Part shown: one piece after another, positions 37,159 through 46,250 of the stretch
Position numbering within the stretch: the first letter of the stretch is position 1
Layout of the letters: every line of letters starts with the position of its first letter
Source of the DNA: Betaproteobacteria bacterium
Lineage (GTDB): Bacteria; Pseudomonadota; Gammaproteobacteria; Burkholderiales; Casimicrobiaceae
DNA length: 64,000 nt
NCBI GenBank assembly: GCA_016716425.1
Contig: JADJWJ010000008.1
Span: forward strand, 143,615 to 207,614
Direction: 5' to 3'
Translations under genes and position numbers: made by a program
Notes under the pieces: generated by a model
Databases searched by the model: none
Seen by the model: the letters and a program-made list of their open reading frames with translations, nothing else
What the model was told of the DNA's origin: nothing

Positions 37159-38793
37159 ATGAAGACCTCGACCTTCCTGAAACTGATCGGCCTGCCGGTC
37201 GTGCTGGCGCTGGCCTACGCGGCCTACCGGCTCGGCGGGTCGGTGATCGGGCCGAAGATCGAGCAACGCATCGAACGCATCGGCCTGACGCGGAGCCAGA
37301 TCGCCGCCAACGGTCCGCTTCCCGGCGAAGTGAGCCTGTATGCGAAGGAGCTGGCCTGCCAGCAGAAGATCTCGACGCCTGGCTACTTCCCATCGCTGAA
37401 CGGCGCCGAGATTTCCGACGCGCAGCGCAGCGGCCTCTTCCCCTGCGCCAGCTTCCTCGGCTCGTTCGACGGGCCGAACGTCGTCTACGCCTGGCGCAGC
37501 GCCGACGACTACCCGGGCATCTCGTACATGAACAACCGCCAGCCGGGCGAGCTGTACATCGTCGGCGGCGAGTACCCGACGACGGAAGACCCGAGCATGG
37601 CCGGGCCCTTCGTCGCCAAGGTCAACGCCACCACCGGCCAGGAGGTCTGGCGCACCTACCTCGACAACCTGAACGCGTCGGGGCGCTGGATCGGCAACGC
37701 CAACCTGAACATCCTGCCCGACGGCAACATCCCCTTCGCCTGGTCGAACCAGATCGTGCTGATCGACGGCGACACCGGCCTGATCCTCAAGCACAACACG
37801 CTGCCCAGCGGCGCCGCGCCGGCGGCCGACGTGAACTACAAGCACCTGACGATCGCGCCCGACGGCACGCTGATCCTGAAGGACCAGACGCGGCCCACCG
37901 GCTGCACGCTGCAGGGCACCGTCGCGATCATCAAGTGCGCCGCCGAGGGCATGAAGCAGCCGCCGTCGCAGCTGGTCGCGGTGGACCCGAAGACGCTGGA
38001 GGTGCTGCACCAGATCCAGCTGCCCGAGCCGGCGACCTCGCCGCACTCGGTGACCACCTTCGACGGGCGCATCGCCATCTACGTGGCGATGGACACGATC
38101 GTGCAGCGTGCGTTCTGGGACCCGGCGACGAAGAAGCTCGCGCTCGACCCGGACTGGATTATGCGCGCGATGGCGCCGGGGCAGACCGCCGCCACCGCGG
38201 CGACGATCATCGGCGACTGGATCGCGGTGGTGACCAACGGCATCGGCAGCGAAACGGTGCCGTCCAGCCTGGTCGTCGCCAGCCAGAAGGATGCGAAGCT
38301 GATGAGGACGCTGTACCCCTTCGGCAAGGAGCTGAAGAAGGGGCAATGGAGCTTCGCGATGCCCAAACCCGGCGGCGACACCGACAACGGCATGCTCTAC
38401 GGCGCGGACGCGGGGTTGCGCAAGGTGGCCGGCGCGAAGATCGACGTGGCCAGCGGCGAACTTTCGACCGGCTTCGTCATCGACGTCACGACCACCGGCT
38501 TCCAGCCGCTGATCGGGCCAAAGGACAGGCGCGTGCTGCTGCTCACGAACATGAAGCCCAACGTCGAGGCCGAACCGATCAAGGCGACCTTCTTCACGCA
38601 GAACTACAAGGAGCAGCTGACCTGGCGCGACGCCGCCACCGGCAAGCTGCTCGCCGAGTCGGACTTCTTCGAACCGATGCCCGGCAACGGGCTCACCGTG
38701 CCCGCCTTCGGCGGCCGCGTATACCTCCCCACTGCGGCGGGCAAGGGCTTCTACGTGCTGCAGGTGATGCCGAAACCGGCCACGCCGCGATAG
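37159..38793 (+). CDS. Membrane-anchored quinoprotein-like beta-propeller protein, copy 2
   Basis: 544 residues, a tandem paralogue of the preceding gene along its whole length: the same N-terminal anchor (TFLKLIGLPVVLALAYAAYR), EQRIERIGLTRSQIAANGPL against EQRVDEIGLTPNQVAANGPL, the same Cys positions, and identical stretches such as KEQLTWRDAATG and AGKGFYVLQVMPKPA. Divergence is concentrated in the middle blades, so the two may recognise different ligands or form a heteromer. It lies 28 bp after copy 1 and is surely cotranscribed. Confidence 0.85.
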   Translation: MKTSTFLKLIGLPVVLALAYAAYRLGGSVIGPKIEQRIERIGLTRSQIAANGPLPGEVSLYAKELACQQKISTPGYFPSLNGAEISDAQRSGLFPCASFLGSFDGPNVVYAWRSADDYPGISYMNNRQPGELYIVGGEYPTTEDPSMAGPFVAKVNATTGQEVWRTYLDNLNASGRWIGNANLNILPDGNIPFAWSNQIVLIDGDTGLILKHNTLPSGAAPAADVNYKHLTIAPDGTLILKDQTRPTGCTLQGTVAIIKCAAEGMKQPPSQLVAVDPKTLEVLHQIQLPEPATSPHSVTTFDGRIAIYVAMDTIVQRAFWDPATKKLALDPDWIMRAMAPGQTAATAATIIGDWIAVVTNGIGSETVPSSLVVASQKDAKLMRTLYPFGKELKKGQWSFAMPKPGGDTDNGMLYGADAGLRKVAGAKIDVASGELSTGFVIDVTTTGFQPLIGPKDRRVLLLTNMKPNVEAEPIKATFFTQNYKEQLTWRDAATGKLLAESDFFEPMPGNGLTVPAFGGRVYLPTAAGKGFYVLQVMPKPATPR

Positions 38794-38834
38794 TAGTGGC
38801 AGTCGCAACCCTATCCATCAACCAGGAGACGACG

Positions 38835-39119
38835 ATGAAGCGAAAAGTGATCACGGCAACTGTTCTGACGGCGTTCGCCCTCGCGGGCGTGGCATTTGCG
38901 CAGTACCCCGTCCTCGACATGGTCGCGGGCAAGGTGGTGCAGAAATACCAGGGCATGACCTGCGAGCAGCTGTGGCAGCAGAAGAGCCAGCCGAAGTCCG
39001 CGGAAGAGCAGCGCGTGATCGGCCTGCTGAAGAGCGATCCGCAGATGCGCACGGCCTTCGTCAACAAGGTGGCGGCGCCGATCGTCAACAAGATGTTCGA
39101 GTGCGGGATGATCCCCTGA
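38835..39119 (+). CDS. Small secreted protein with two conserved-looking Cys
   Basis: 94 residues. MKRKVITATVLTAFALAGVA followed by FAQYP is a clear signal peptide. The mature 70 residues are helical (LDMVAGKVVQKYQGMTCEQL, VIGLLKSDPQMRTAFVNKVA) with one Cys in MTCEQLW and one in MFECGMIP, likely a disulfide. The family is not recognised. AGGAGACGACG precedes the ATG at 38835. The stop TGA overlaps the next ATG by one base. It sits in the middle of the envelope cluster and was probably acquired with it. Confidence 0.75.
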   Translation: MKRKVITATVLTAFALAGVAFAQYPVLDMVAGKVVQKYQGMTCEQLWQQKSQPKSAEEQRVIGLLKSDPQMRTAFVNKVAAPIVNKMFECGMIP

Positions 39120-40030
39120 TGAGGATCGACGCTCGCCTGGCCTCGCGGGCAACGGTGCCGATCGCCGTCCTGCTCGTCGCCGGCATGGTCGCGGCGCAGT
39201 CGCCGAGCCCCCCGGCAGCACCGGCGCGGCCCGCGACGAAGCAGGCGGCGGCCGGCGCCAAGCCGGCGACGAAGGCTTCGGAGCCCGCGTTGAAGATGGT
39301 GCTCGAGCCGCGGGCGATGGAGCTCATCAAGGCCGCCAGCGACAGGCTCGCGGCGGCGAAGTCGATGTCGTTCACGGCGGTCGTCAGCTACGAGTATCCG
39401 AGCAAGCTCGGACCGCCGATCGCGTACACGACGCGCTACGACGTCGCGATGCAGCGCCCCGACAAGCTACGTGTCCTGATGCCCGGCGACGGTCCGGCCT
39501 CGGAGTTCTACTACGACGGGAGGACGATCACCGCGTACGCGCCGGTCGAGAATCTCGCCGCGGTCGTTGACGCGCCGCCAAGCCTCGATGCGATGCTGAA
39601 GATGGCATTCCAGAAGGCGGCGATCTACTTCCCATTCAGCGACGCGCTCGTCACGGATCCGTATGCCGCCTTTGCCGGCGGCGCCATCCTCGCCTTCTAC
39701 GTGGGGCCGTCGGCGGTGGTCGGCGGCACGAAAACGGACATGGTCGTTTGGGCGAACCCGGACGTCTTCGTGCAGATGTGGATCGGCGCCGACGACAGGC
39801 TGCCGCGCCGCATGCGCGCCACGTTTGCGGCGGATCCGCTCGCACTGCGCCACGAGATGGAGTTGTCCGACTGGAAGCTCGATCCGGTGCTGCCGCCCGA
39901 CACGTTCGCGTCGGCACGGGCACGGGGCGCCGGGCGCATGGCGTTCGCCTCGCCGGCGCCGCCGCCGCGCGGCGCGAGGCCGATCACGATGGGCAAGTCG
40001 CCGCAGTCGGTACCGGGGCCGTCCAAATGA
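39119..40030 (+). CDS. DUF2092-family predicted periplasmic protein
   Basis: 303 residues. A signal peptide (LASRATVPIAVLLVAGMVAA) is followed by a low-complexity Pro/Ala/Lys linker (about residues 29-60) and a LolA/LolB-like beta-sheet domain typical of DUF2092: KAASDRLAAAKSMSFTAVVS, RYDVAMQRPDKLRVLMPGDG, EFYYDGRTITAYAPVENLAA, MWIGADDRLPRRMRATFAAD. Such proteins are thought to bind lipids or hydrophobic molecules in the periplasm, by fold similarity only. The start is coupled to the previous stop (TGATG). Confidence 0.82.
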   Translation: MRIDARLASRATVPIAVLLVAGMVAAQSPSPPAAPARPATKQAAAGAKPATKASEPALKMVLEPRAMELIKAASDRLAAAKSMSFTAVVSYEYPSKLGPPIAYTTRYDVAMQRPDKLRVLMPGDGPASEFYYDGRTITAYAPVENLAAVVDAPPSLDAMLKMAFQKAAIYFPFSDALVTDPYAAFAGGAILAFYVGPSAVVGGTKTDMVVWANPDVFVQMWIGADDRLPRRMRATFAADPLALRHEMELSDWKLDPVLPPDTFASARARGAGRMAFASPAPPPRGARPITMGKSPQSVPGPSK

Positions 40031-40040
40031 GGAGGGGCAG

Positions 40041-40813
40041 ATGAACATGTTCATCAGGTGCGGCACCGCTGCGCTTGCCATCGCGTTGTCGACGGGCCTC
40101 GCCCATGGCTGGTCGAGCGCCAACCGAGCCGGCGGCAGCACCAGCCACAGCTTCGGCTCGACCAGCCACGAGAACCGCCGGGGAGGCAGCACGTCGCACG
40201 AGGCGGGCAGGGAACTTCGCATACCAACACGTACGGCGGCAGCACGTCGCACGCGTACGGAGGCGGCACCGCGCACACCAACACGTACGGCGGCAGCACC
40301 TATGGCCGCTACGGCTCGGGCGCCTACCACACGTATCCGTCGGGAGCGACGGCCTACCATCCGCCGGGCTACGCGGCGTATCCGACCTATCCCGTATATC
40401 ACCCGCCTGTCTCGGTCTCGTATTACTCGTCGGGCTGCTATGGCTGCGCCGCCGCGGCGGGCGCCGTCGTGGGCATGGCGGTGGGTGCCGCCGCCGCGTC
40501 GTCCAGCACGGCGGCGGCGACGTCGAGCGCCTACAACGCCGGCGTGCAGGCGGGCAGCGCGAATGCAGCGGCAGCCGCCGGTGCGGCGTATACGGCCGGC
40601 GTGGCTACGGGCGCTGCCGCCGCCGGCGCCGCCAGCACGGGGGCGGCTCCCGCCTCGGGCACGTGGGTGATGGGCATGAACTACGCGACGCTGCCCCCCG
40701 GAGCCATCACGATCACCAAGAACGGCGTGACGTACTTCCTGAGCGGCAACACGTGGTTCAAGCCGGCGTATGGCGCGAACGGCGTGTTCTACACGGTCGT
40801 TCCGACTCCCTGA
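40041..40813 (+). CDS. Exported Gly/Ser/His/Tyr-repeat protein, frameshifted
   Basis: ATG 40041, after an AGGAGGGG ribosome site, starts MNMFIRCGTAALAIALSTGL (signal peptide). A Ser/Thr/His/Gly repeat region follows (units like GGSTSH, HTNTYGGSTSH and GGGTAHTNTYGG), then a Tyr/Pro region, a hydrophobic Gly/Ala segment (CAAAAGAVVGMAVGAAAA) and a compact C-terminal domain (YATLPPGAITITKNGVTYFL, WFKPAYGANGVFYTVVPTP). One base is missing in an AGGG run at about 40213, so the repeats are split between two frames. The C-terminal pattern resembles DUF6515-type envelope proteins; the assignment is tentative. Confidence 0.75.
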
Positions 40814-40978
40814 TGGCGTCCGCCATGCGGCGGTCGGCGCGCCGCGGCCACGCCAGTTCCGCATGCGCCGCGCTCGTTGTGCCGGCGCTCATCGCCCCGC
40901 CGCAGGTCACGGGCGCGTTGTCGGGGCGAGGCGAGCGTCCGCGCCGTCGACCGCGGCTTGCAGCGACTGGAGAATTCG

Positions 40979-42310
40979 ATGCGTGACCATGACGGGTTCA
41001 AAGGATCGCTAACGGGCGCGGCAGTCGCCGCGTCGCTCGGTGCGTTGGCGGCCCTGTCCGGCACGGCCTACGCAGGCGGCATGATGAGCTACGAGTTGGG
41101 CACGGCCGACGTCGGCCTGGCCTCGGCCGGCTACGGCGCGCGCGCGCAGGACGCGTCGACGGTGTTCACCAATCCTGCCGGCATGACGCGCCTCGACGGC
41201 AACCAGGTGCTCGGCGCCGGGCAGCTCCTGTGGAGCAACACGCGATTCTCGATCGGCGCCGGAACTGCGCCGGCGCTCGGCACCGGCGACGGCGGCTACG
41301 CCGTGGGCGGCGGCGGCTGGATGCCCGGCGGCGGTATGTTTCTGAGCTACAGCGTCGCCCCCGACGTCAAGGCGGGCCTTGCCGTGGCCGGCAACTTCGG
41401 CGGGGCGCTCAACTACGACAACGACTGGGTGGGCCGCTACTACGTCCAGCAGACGTGGATCGTCGGCATGTCGTTCCTGCCATCGATCGCGTGGAAGGCC
41501 ACCGACAAGCTGTCGCTGGGCGCGTCGCTGAACGCGATGTATGGCATCTACAAGAACAACGTCGCGATCAACAACGTCGATCCGCTGCTGGGCGACGGCC
41601 GGCTCAAGACGAAGGACGAGGCGTGGGGCTGGGGCCTGAACCTGGGCCTTCTGTACGAAGTGAGCCCCGCGACCCGCATCGGGCTGACCTGGAACTCCCA
41701 GGTCGACCTCGACTTCGACGCACCGCTGGAGTTCGCCGGCCTCGGTCCCGCCGTGAGCGCGGCCCTCGCCAAGGCCGGACTGCTGGGCGGAAGCCTGGTG
41801 GTGGGCATCAAGGTGCCGCAGCAGGCGATGGCGAGCGTCTTCACGCAGGTCGACGACCGCTGGGCACTGCTCGGCAGCGTCGGATGGCAGCAGTGGTCGA
41901 AGTTCGGCCAGGTTCAGCTCGGCCTCGACGACAGCCTCCGTCCGACCAGCATCACGACCAGCATTCCGTTCAAGGACACGTGGCACGGCGCGGTGGGCGC
42001 GCAGTATCGGCTGAGCGAGCCGTGGACGCTCAACTTCGGCATCGCCTACGACTCCGCGTTTCAGGAGAGCGACTCGAACATCTCGCCGCTCATGCCGGTC
42101 AACTCCGCGTGGCGGTTCGGCGCCGGCGCACAGAAGCAGATCGCCAAGGGGCAGTTCTATGGGTTCGCAGCCGAGTACCTTTACGGCGGAACGCTGTCGA
42201 CCGACATCCGGGCCAAGCCGGTCGTCGCCGGCGGCCGCGGCGACCTCGTCGGCGCGTACGGCAGCACCGGCGTCATCTTTCTCGCCGCGTACTTCAGCCA
42301 TACGTTCTAG
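40979..42310 (+). CDS. FadL/OmpP1-type outer membrane channel for hydrophobic compounds
   Basis: 443 residues. A signal peptide ends near SGTAYAGG, and the mature start GGMMSYELGTADVGLASAGY with RAQDASTVFTNPAGMTRLDG matches the N-terminal hatch of FadL-family porins (the NPA motif). The rest is a 14-strand barrel with alternating aromatic strands to the C-terminal Phe (FLAAYFSHTF). FadL homologues import long-chain fatty acids, toluene and other hydrophobic substrates by lateral diffusion. Within this cluster it would bring in the same class of molecule. ATG 40979 is chosen because the longer frame to 40877 has no signal peptide-like start. Confidence 0.88.
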   Translation: MRDHDGFKGSLTGAAVAASLGALAALSGTAYAGGMMSYELGTADVGLASAGYGARAQDASTVFTNPAGMTRLDGNQVLGAGQLLWSNTRFSIGAGTAPALGTGDGGYAVGGGGWMPGGGMFLSYSVAPDVKAGLAVAGNFGGALNYDNDWVGRYYVQQTWIVGMSFLPSIAWKATDKLSLGASLNAMYGIYKNNVAINNVDPLLGDGRLKTKDEAWGWGLNLGLLYEVSPATRIGLTWNSQVDLDFDAPLEFAGLGPAVSAALAKAGLLGGSLVVGIKVPQQAMASVFTQVDDRWALLGSVGWQQWSKFGQVQLGLDDSLRPTSITTSIPFKDTWHGAVGAQYRLSEPWTLNFGIAYDSAFQESDSNISPLMPVNSAWRFGAGAQKQIAKGQFYGFAAEYLYGGTLSTDIRAKPVVAGGRGDLVGAYGSTGVIFLAAYFSHTF

Positions 42311-42311
42311 C

Positions 42312-44106
42312 GTGGCCATTCGATGCCGCCGCCGGCCACTCGCATGCGTGCTTCGCTGGCTCGCAGCGTCGCTGGCGTTCGCCCTGCTTTGCCCGGGCGC
42401 GCTTGGCCAGAACGAGGTCAATCCGCTCAAGCCGCCCGACCGATCGAGTCCCGGCGCTGCGCTCATGACGTTTCTCGGCTCCGGCGATGCCGTTGCGTCC
42501 TACGTTGCCCGCGACTACTTGCCATCGCCGTCGCGCGCGCGCTTCGATCACCTGGTCGCGCTGTCCGAAACACCCTACCAGGGCCTGGACCTGAGCGGCA
42601 TGTCCCCCGCCGAGCGGCCGAAGGCGGGACGCCGCGCGGCCATGGCGCTGTACGAGACCCTGAACCGGATCGCGCTTCCGCCGTTCGACGAGATTCCTGA
42701 CCTGGTCGAGGTCAAGCTCCCGACCGCAAAGGGACCGGCGCGCTGGGTGATTCCGAACACCGAGATCGCTCTGGTCCGCGCTGAGAGCGGGTCGCGCAGC
42801 GGCGAGTTTCTGTTCAGCCCGGAGACGGTGGCCCGGGCGGGCGAATTCTACGAGCGCGTGCGTCACCTGCCGTACGTGCGCAAGGTCCCGTTCGAGAATC
42901 TGTACGATTTCGCCGTGATCGGCGGCGGCTGGATGATCCCGTACCGCTGGATCGAGGCGATGCCGCCCCTCCTGCGCGTGCCGATCGCCGGTCAGGCGGC
43001 CTGGAAGTGGATCGGTCTGGCCCTGCTCCTCGCCCTGCTCGCGCTGCTGCTGCGCGTCGTCTACCGCGTTTCTCAGCTGGGCGACGCACAGCGGCCGTTC
43101 ATGCACGCGCTGGCGCGGCTCGCGATGCCCGTGGCGGTCCTTGCCGCCATGCCGGTTGCCGCCTATCTCGCGCTCGTCCAGCTCAACCTGCTCGACGCGG
43201 CAGCCAGCGCAGCGCTTCTCACGGCGACGGCGATCCTGTTTCTCGCCGGAGCGTGGGTGGCGTGGCGCCTTGCACCGGTGATCGCCGAGGCGATCATCGC
43301 CTCGCCGCGAATCGCGCCCGAGAGCATCGATGCGCACCTGATCCGCGTCGGCGCGCGCGTGCTTGCAATTGCGGGCGCGATGGTTCTCCTCGCCATGGGC
43401 GCCGACCGGATCGGCGTGCCCGTATGGCATCGTGGCCGGGCTGGGCGTCGGAGGATTGGCCATCGCCCTCGCAGCCCAGCCGACGATCGAAAACCTGCTC
43501 GGCGGCTTGAGCTTGTTCGCGGACAAGCCGGTCCGCGTCGGCGATCTGTGCCGCTACGCAGACGCACTGGGCACCGTGGAAGCGATCGGCATCCGATCGA
43601 CCCGGATTCGCGGCATCGACCGCGCGCTCACGACGATTCCCAATGCGTCGCTCGCCAAGATGCCGATCGTGAACCTGGCACAACGGGACCGGATGCTGAT
43701 CCAGGCGGTCGTCGGCCTCCGCTACGAGACCTCGCGCGAGCAGCTGCGCGATGTCCTCGCCAGGCTGCGCGAGATGCTCCTCGGCCACCCCCGGGTCAGT
43801 CCCGATCCGGCGCGGGTTCGCTTCGTGGGCTTCGGCGACAGCTCGCTCAACGTCGAGATGTACGCCTATGTCATGACCGCGGACTGGCAGGAGTTTCTGG
43901 GGATTCGCGAAGACATCCTGCTGCGGGTCATGGCGATCGTCGAGCAGGCCGGCGCGTCGATCGCGTTCCCGTCGCGGACGTTGTACCTGGGCCGCGACCG
44001 CGGGCGCGACGAAGTCAAGGTGACCGCGGAGTCCACCGCCGGATCAGGAGTACCAACCCCTCCGCCGGGGAACGCGTTACCGGCGGATGGCGCGGGATCA
44101 GCATGA
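42312..44106 (+). CDS. MscS-family mechanosensitive channel, frameshifted
   Basis: GTG 42312 gives a signal peptide (LRWLAASLAFALLCPGALGQ) and a periplasmic domain of about 200 residues. Three or more transmembrane helices follow (IGLALLLALLALLLRVVYRV, LAAMPVAAYLALVQLNLLDA, ATAILFLAGAWVAWRLAPVI), then the pore-lining and beta domain: GIVAGLGVGGLAIALAAQPT, NLLGGLSLFADKPVRVGDLC, ALTTIPNASLAKMPIVNLAQ. A frame change of net one base lies at about 43425, between GVPV and YGIVAG. The span is 598 codons plus one base. The protein would gate ion and solute release under membrane tension. It follows the FadL-like gene by one base. Confidence 0.88.
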
Positions 44107-44126
44107 AAACCGATGAGGAGAATGTC

Positions 44127-45581
44127 ATGAACGATTGGCGCAGAATGGTTTTCATGGCGTTCGGCGCGGTGCTCTGCCTGGGCGGCTGCGCCACGCGGCC
44201 GGTCAATCCTCCGATCACGCACGTGGATCCCGGCGGCGGGTACTCGTACCTGGCACGGCAGAAGCATTTCAAAGACGCCGACAACCTGGTCGTGCTCGCC
44301 TTTGCCGGGGGCGGCACGCGCGCCGCCGCATTCTCGTATGGCGTCCTCGAGTTCCTGCGCGACGCGGAGGTGATCACGCCGAACGGCGCCAGAGTCCGGC
44401 TCATCGACGCGGTCAACGTCATCACCGGCGTGTCGGGCGGCAGCTTCACCGCGCTCGCGTACGGACTCTATGGCGAAAAGCTGTTCGCCGACTACGAGCA
44501 GCGCTTCCTCAAGCGCGATGTTCAGGGCGAGCTGCTTGCCCGTGCGCTCAGCCCGAAGTACTGGGGCAACCTGGCGTCGACGGGTTGGGGCCGCTCCGAG
44601 CTCGCGGCAGAGCTGTACGACGAGATCCTGTTCAACGGCGCGACCTTCGGCGACCTTGTCCGCGGCGACGGCCCGTTCATCATGGCGTCGGCCACCGACC
44701 TATCGAGCGGCGGCCGGGTCACGTTCAACCAGGGCGTATTCAACGTGATGTGCGCGGATCTCAACGCGATCCGCCTGTCGCGCGCCGCTGCTGCGTCGTC
44801 CGCCGTGCCGGTAGTACTGTCGCCGGTCACGATCAACAACTACGGCGGCACCTGCAACTTCGCCATGCCCCCCCTGGTCAAGCGGTTCATGCAAACCGAT
44901 AGCCCCCCGCGGCCGGCCGCGCGCGCGATACGCGAGTTCAAGGACGCGGAATCCTATTCCGACGGCGCCAACCGTCCTTACATTCATCTGGTGGACGGCG
45001 GCGTATCCGACAACGTGGGGATGCGTGGCGTGCTCGATGCGCTGCAGCTCCTCGAAGCTCTGCACGATGCGGGCGTCCTGACCCCGCTCGATCGGGCCAA
45101 GAGGATCATCGTCTTCGTCGGCAACTCATTGTCGTCGCCACCAACTGGCTGGGACAAGTCGGAGACGGCGCCGGGCACGGTGGACGTCTTGCTCAAGGCC
45201 ACGGGCGTTCCGATCGACCACTACTCGTACGAGGCCGTCGAGCTGCTCAAGGACATTTCGTCGCGATGGAACACGGAGCGGCGCTATCGGGAACTGGCCG
45301 GATGCAATGCCACGCCGGATACGCCGATATGCAAGGCGATACGCGTTCCGCAGGCGGAGATTTACGCCATCGACGTGTCGTTCGCCCGCCTTCCCGACGC
45401 CAAGGAGCGCGCCTTCCTCAACGAGCAGCCCACGTCCTTCGTGCTGAAGCCCGACGCCGTCGACCGCCTGCGCACCGCCGCGGGAACGATCATCCTCGCG
45501 TCACCCGAGTTCCAGCGGCTGCTGAAGGACATCGGCGCGAAAATCGTCCCGCCTGCGCCCGCGGCCGCGAGCGCCCACTGA
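44127..45581 (+). CDS. Patatin-like phospholipase, lipoprotein
   Basis: 484 residues. The N-terminal MNDWRRMVFMAFGAVLCLGG then CATRP is a lipobox (Cys 21), so the enzyme is lipid-anchored in the envelope. Patatin motifs are LAFAGGGTRAAAFSYGVLEF (glycine-rich oxyanion loop), VITGVSGGSFTAL (GxSxG nucleophile, Ser about 97) and HLVDGGVSDNVG (catalytic Asp). It would hydrolyse acyl esters. ATG 44127 is preceded by a GAGGAG site; an in-frame ATG at 44103 would not yield a lipobox in the right place. Neighbours are an MscS channel and a chalcone-isomerase-like protein. Confidence 0.88.
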   Translation: MNDWRRMVFMAFGAVLCLGGCATRPVNPPITHVDPGGGYSYLARQKHFKDADNLVVLAFAGGGTRAAAFSYGVLEFLRDAEVITPNGARVRLIDAVNVITGVSGGSFTALAYGLYGEKLFADYEQRFLKRDVQGELLARALSPKYWGNLASTGWGRSELAAELYDEILFNGATFGDLVRGDGPFIMASATDLSSGGRVTFNQGVFNVMCADLNAIRLSRAAAASSAVPVVLSPVTINNYGGTCNFAMPPLVKRFMQTDSPPRPAARAIREFKDAESYSDGANRPYIHLVDGGVSDNVGMRGVLDALQLLEALHDAGVLTPLDRAKRIIVFVGNSLSSPPTGWDKSETAPGTVDVLLKATGVPIDHYSYEAVELLKDISSRWNTERRYRELAGCNATPDTPICKAIRVPQAEIYAIDVSFARLPDAKERAFLNEQPTSFVLKPDAVDRLRTAAGTIILASPEFQRLLKDIGAKIVPPAPAAASAH

Positions 45582-45654
45582 GGTCGCTCGACGGCGCACT
45601 GCTCTTGTGGAGCGCCGCGCCATCGAATCCACCCACAACGAATCGGGAGTCCGA

Positions 45655-46239
45655 ATGAAATCCATTGCGAGGCGTATCCTCGTGCCGCTGCTCGCCACGG
45701 TGTGCTTCGGCAGCGGCACGGCACTCGGCAAGGCCTGCAACAGCGCCGACTTCCCCGATCAGGTGCAGGTCGACGGTGCCACCCTGTCGCTGAACGGCCT
45801 CGGCCTGCGCCAGGCGACCTTTCTCAAGGTCAACGTGTATGTTGCCGCGCTGTACGCCGCGAAGCCTTCGAAGGATCCCGGCGTCCTCCTCGGATCGGGC
45901 GCGCCTACCGAGCTGGTTCTTCGGTTCGTCCGCGACGTCGGCGCCGACGACCTGCGCAAGGCGTGGAGCGAAGGATTCGAGAAGAACTCCGGCCAGATGC
46001 TGCCCGCGCTGAAGGAGCGCATCGGCACCCTCAACGGCTGGCTGGGCGACGTGAAGACCGGCCAGCGACTCGTGTTCATCAGCAAGCCCGGTGCGGGCGT
46101 TACGGTCGAGGTGAACGGCACCATGAAAGGCACGATCAAGGGTGACGATTTCGCGAAGGCGTTGCTGTCGATCTGGATCGGTGCCGACCCGCCCAATCCG
46201 GAGATCAAGTCCGGCCTCCTCGGCGGCCCCTGCGGTTAG
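45655..46239 (+). CDS. Exported chalcone-isomerase-like protein
   Basis: 194 residues from ATG 45655: a signal peptide (IARRILVPLLATVCFGSGTA) then a chalcone-isomerase fold domain (VQVDGATLSLNGLGLRQATF, LKVNVYVAALYAAKPS, LVLRFVRDVGADDLRKAWSE, LSIWIGADPPNPEIKSGLLG). Bacterial members of this family bind fatty acids or other hydrophobic ligands, and most lack isomerase residues. Cys appears twice, at KACNSADF and GGPCG. Longer frames upstream start at 45607 but disrupt the signal peptide. Confidence 0.83.
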   Translation: MKSIARRILVPLLATVCFGSGTALGKACNSADFPDQVQVDGATLSLNGLGLRQATFLKVNVYVAALYAAKPSKDPGVLLGSGAPTELVLRFVRDVGADDLRKAWSEGFEKNSGQMLPALKERIGTLNGWLGDVKTGQRLVFISKPGAGVTVEVNGTMKGTIKGDDFAKALLSIWIGADPPNPEIKSGLLGGPCG

Positions 46240-46250
46240 CGGGACGCGCG

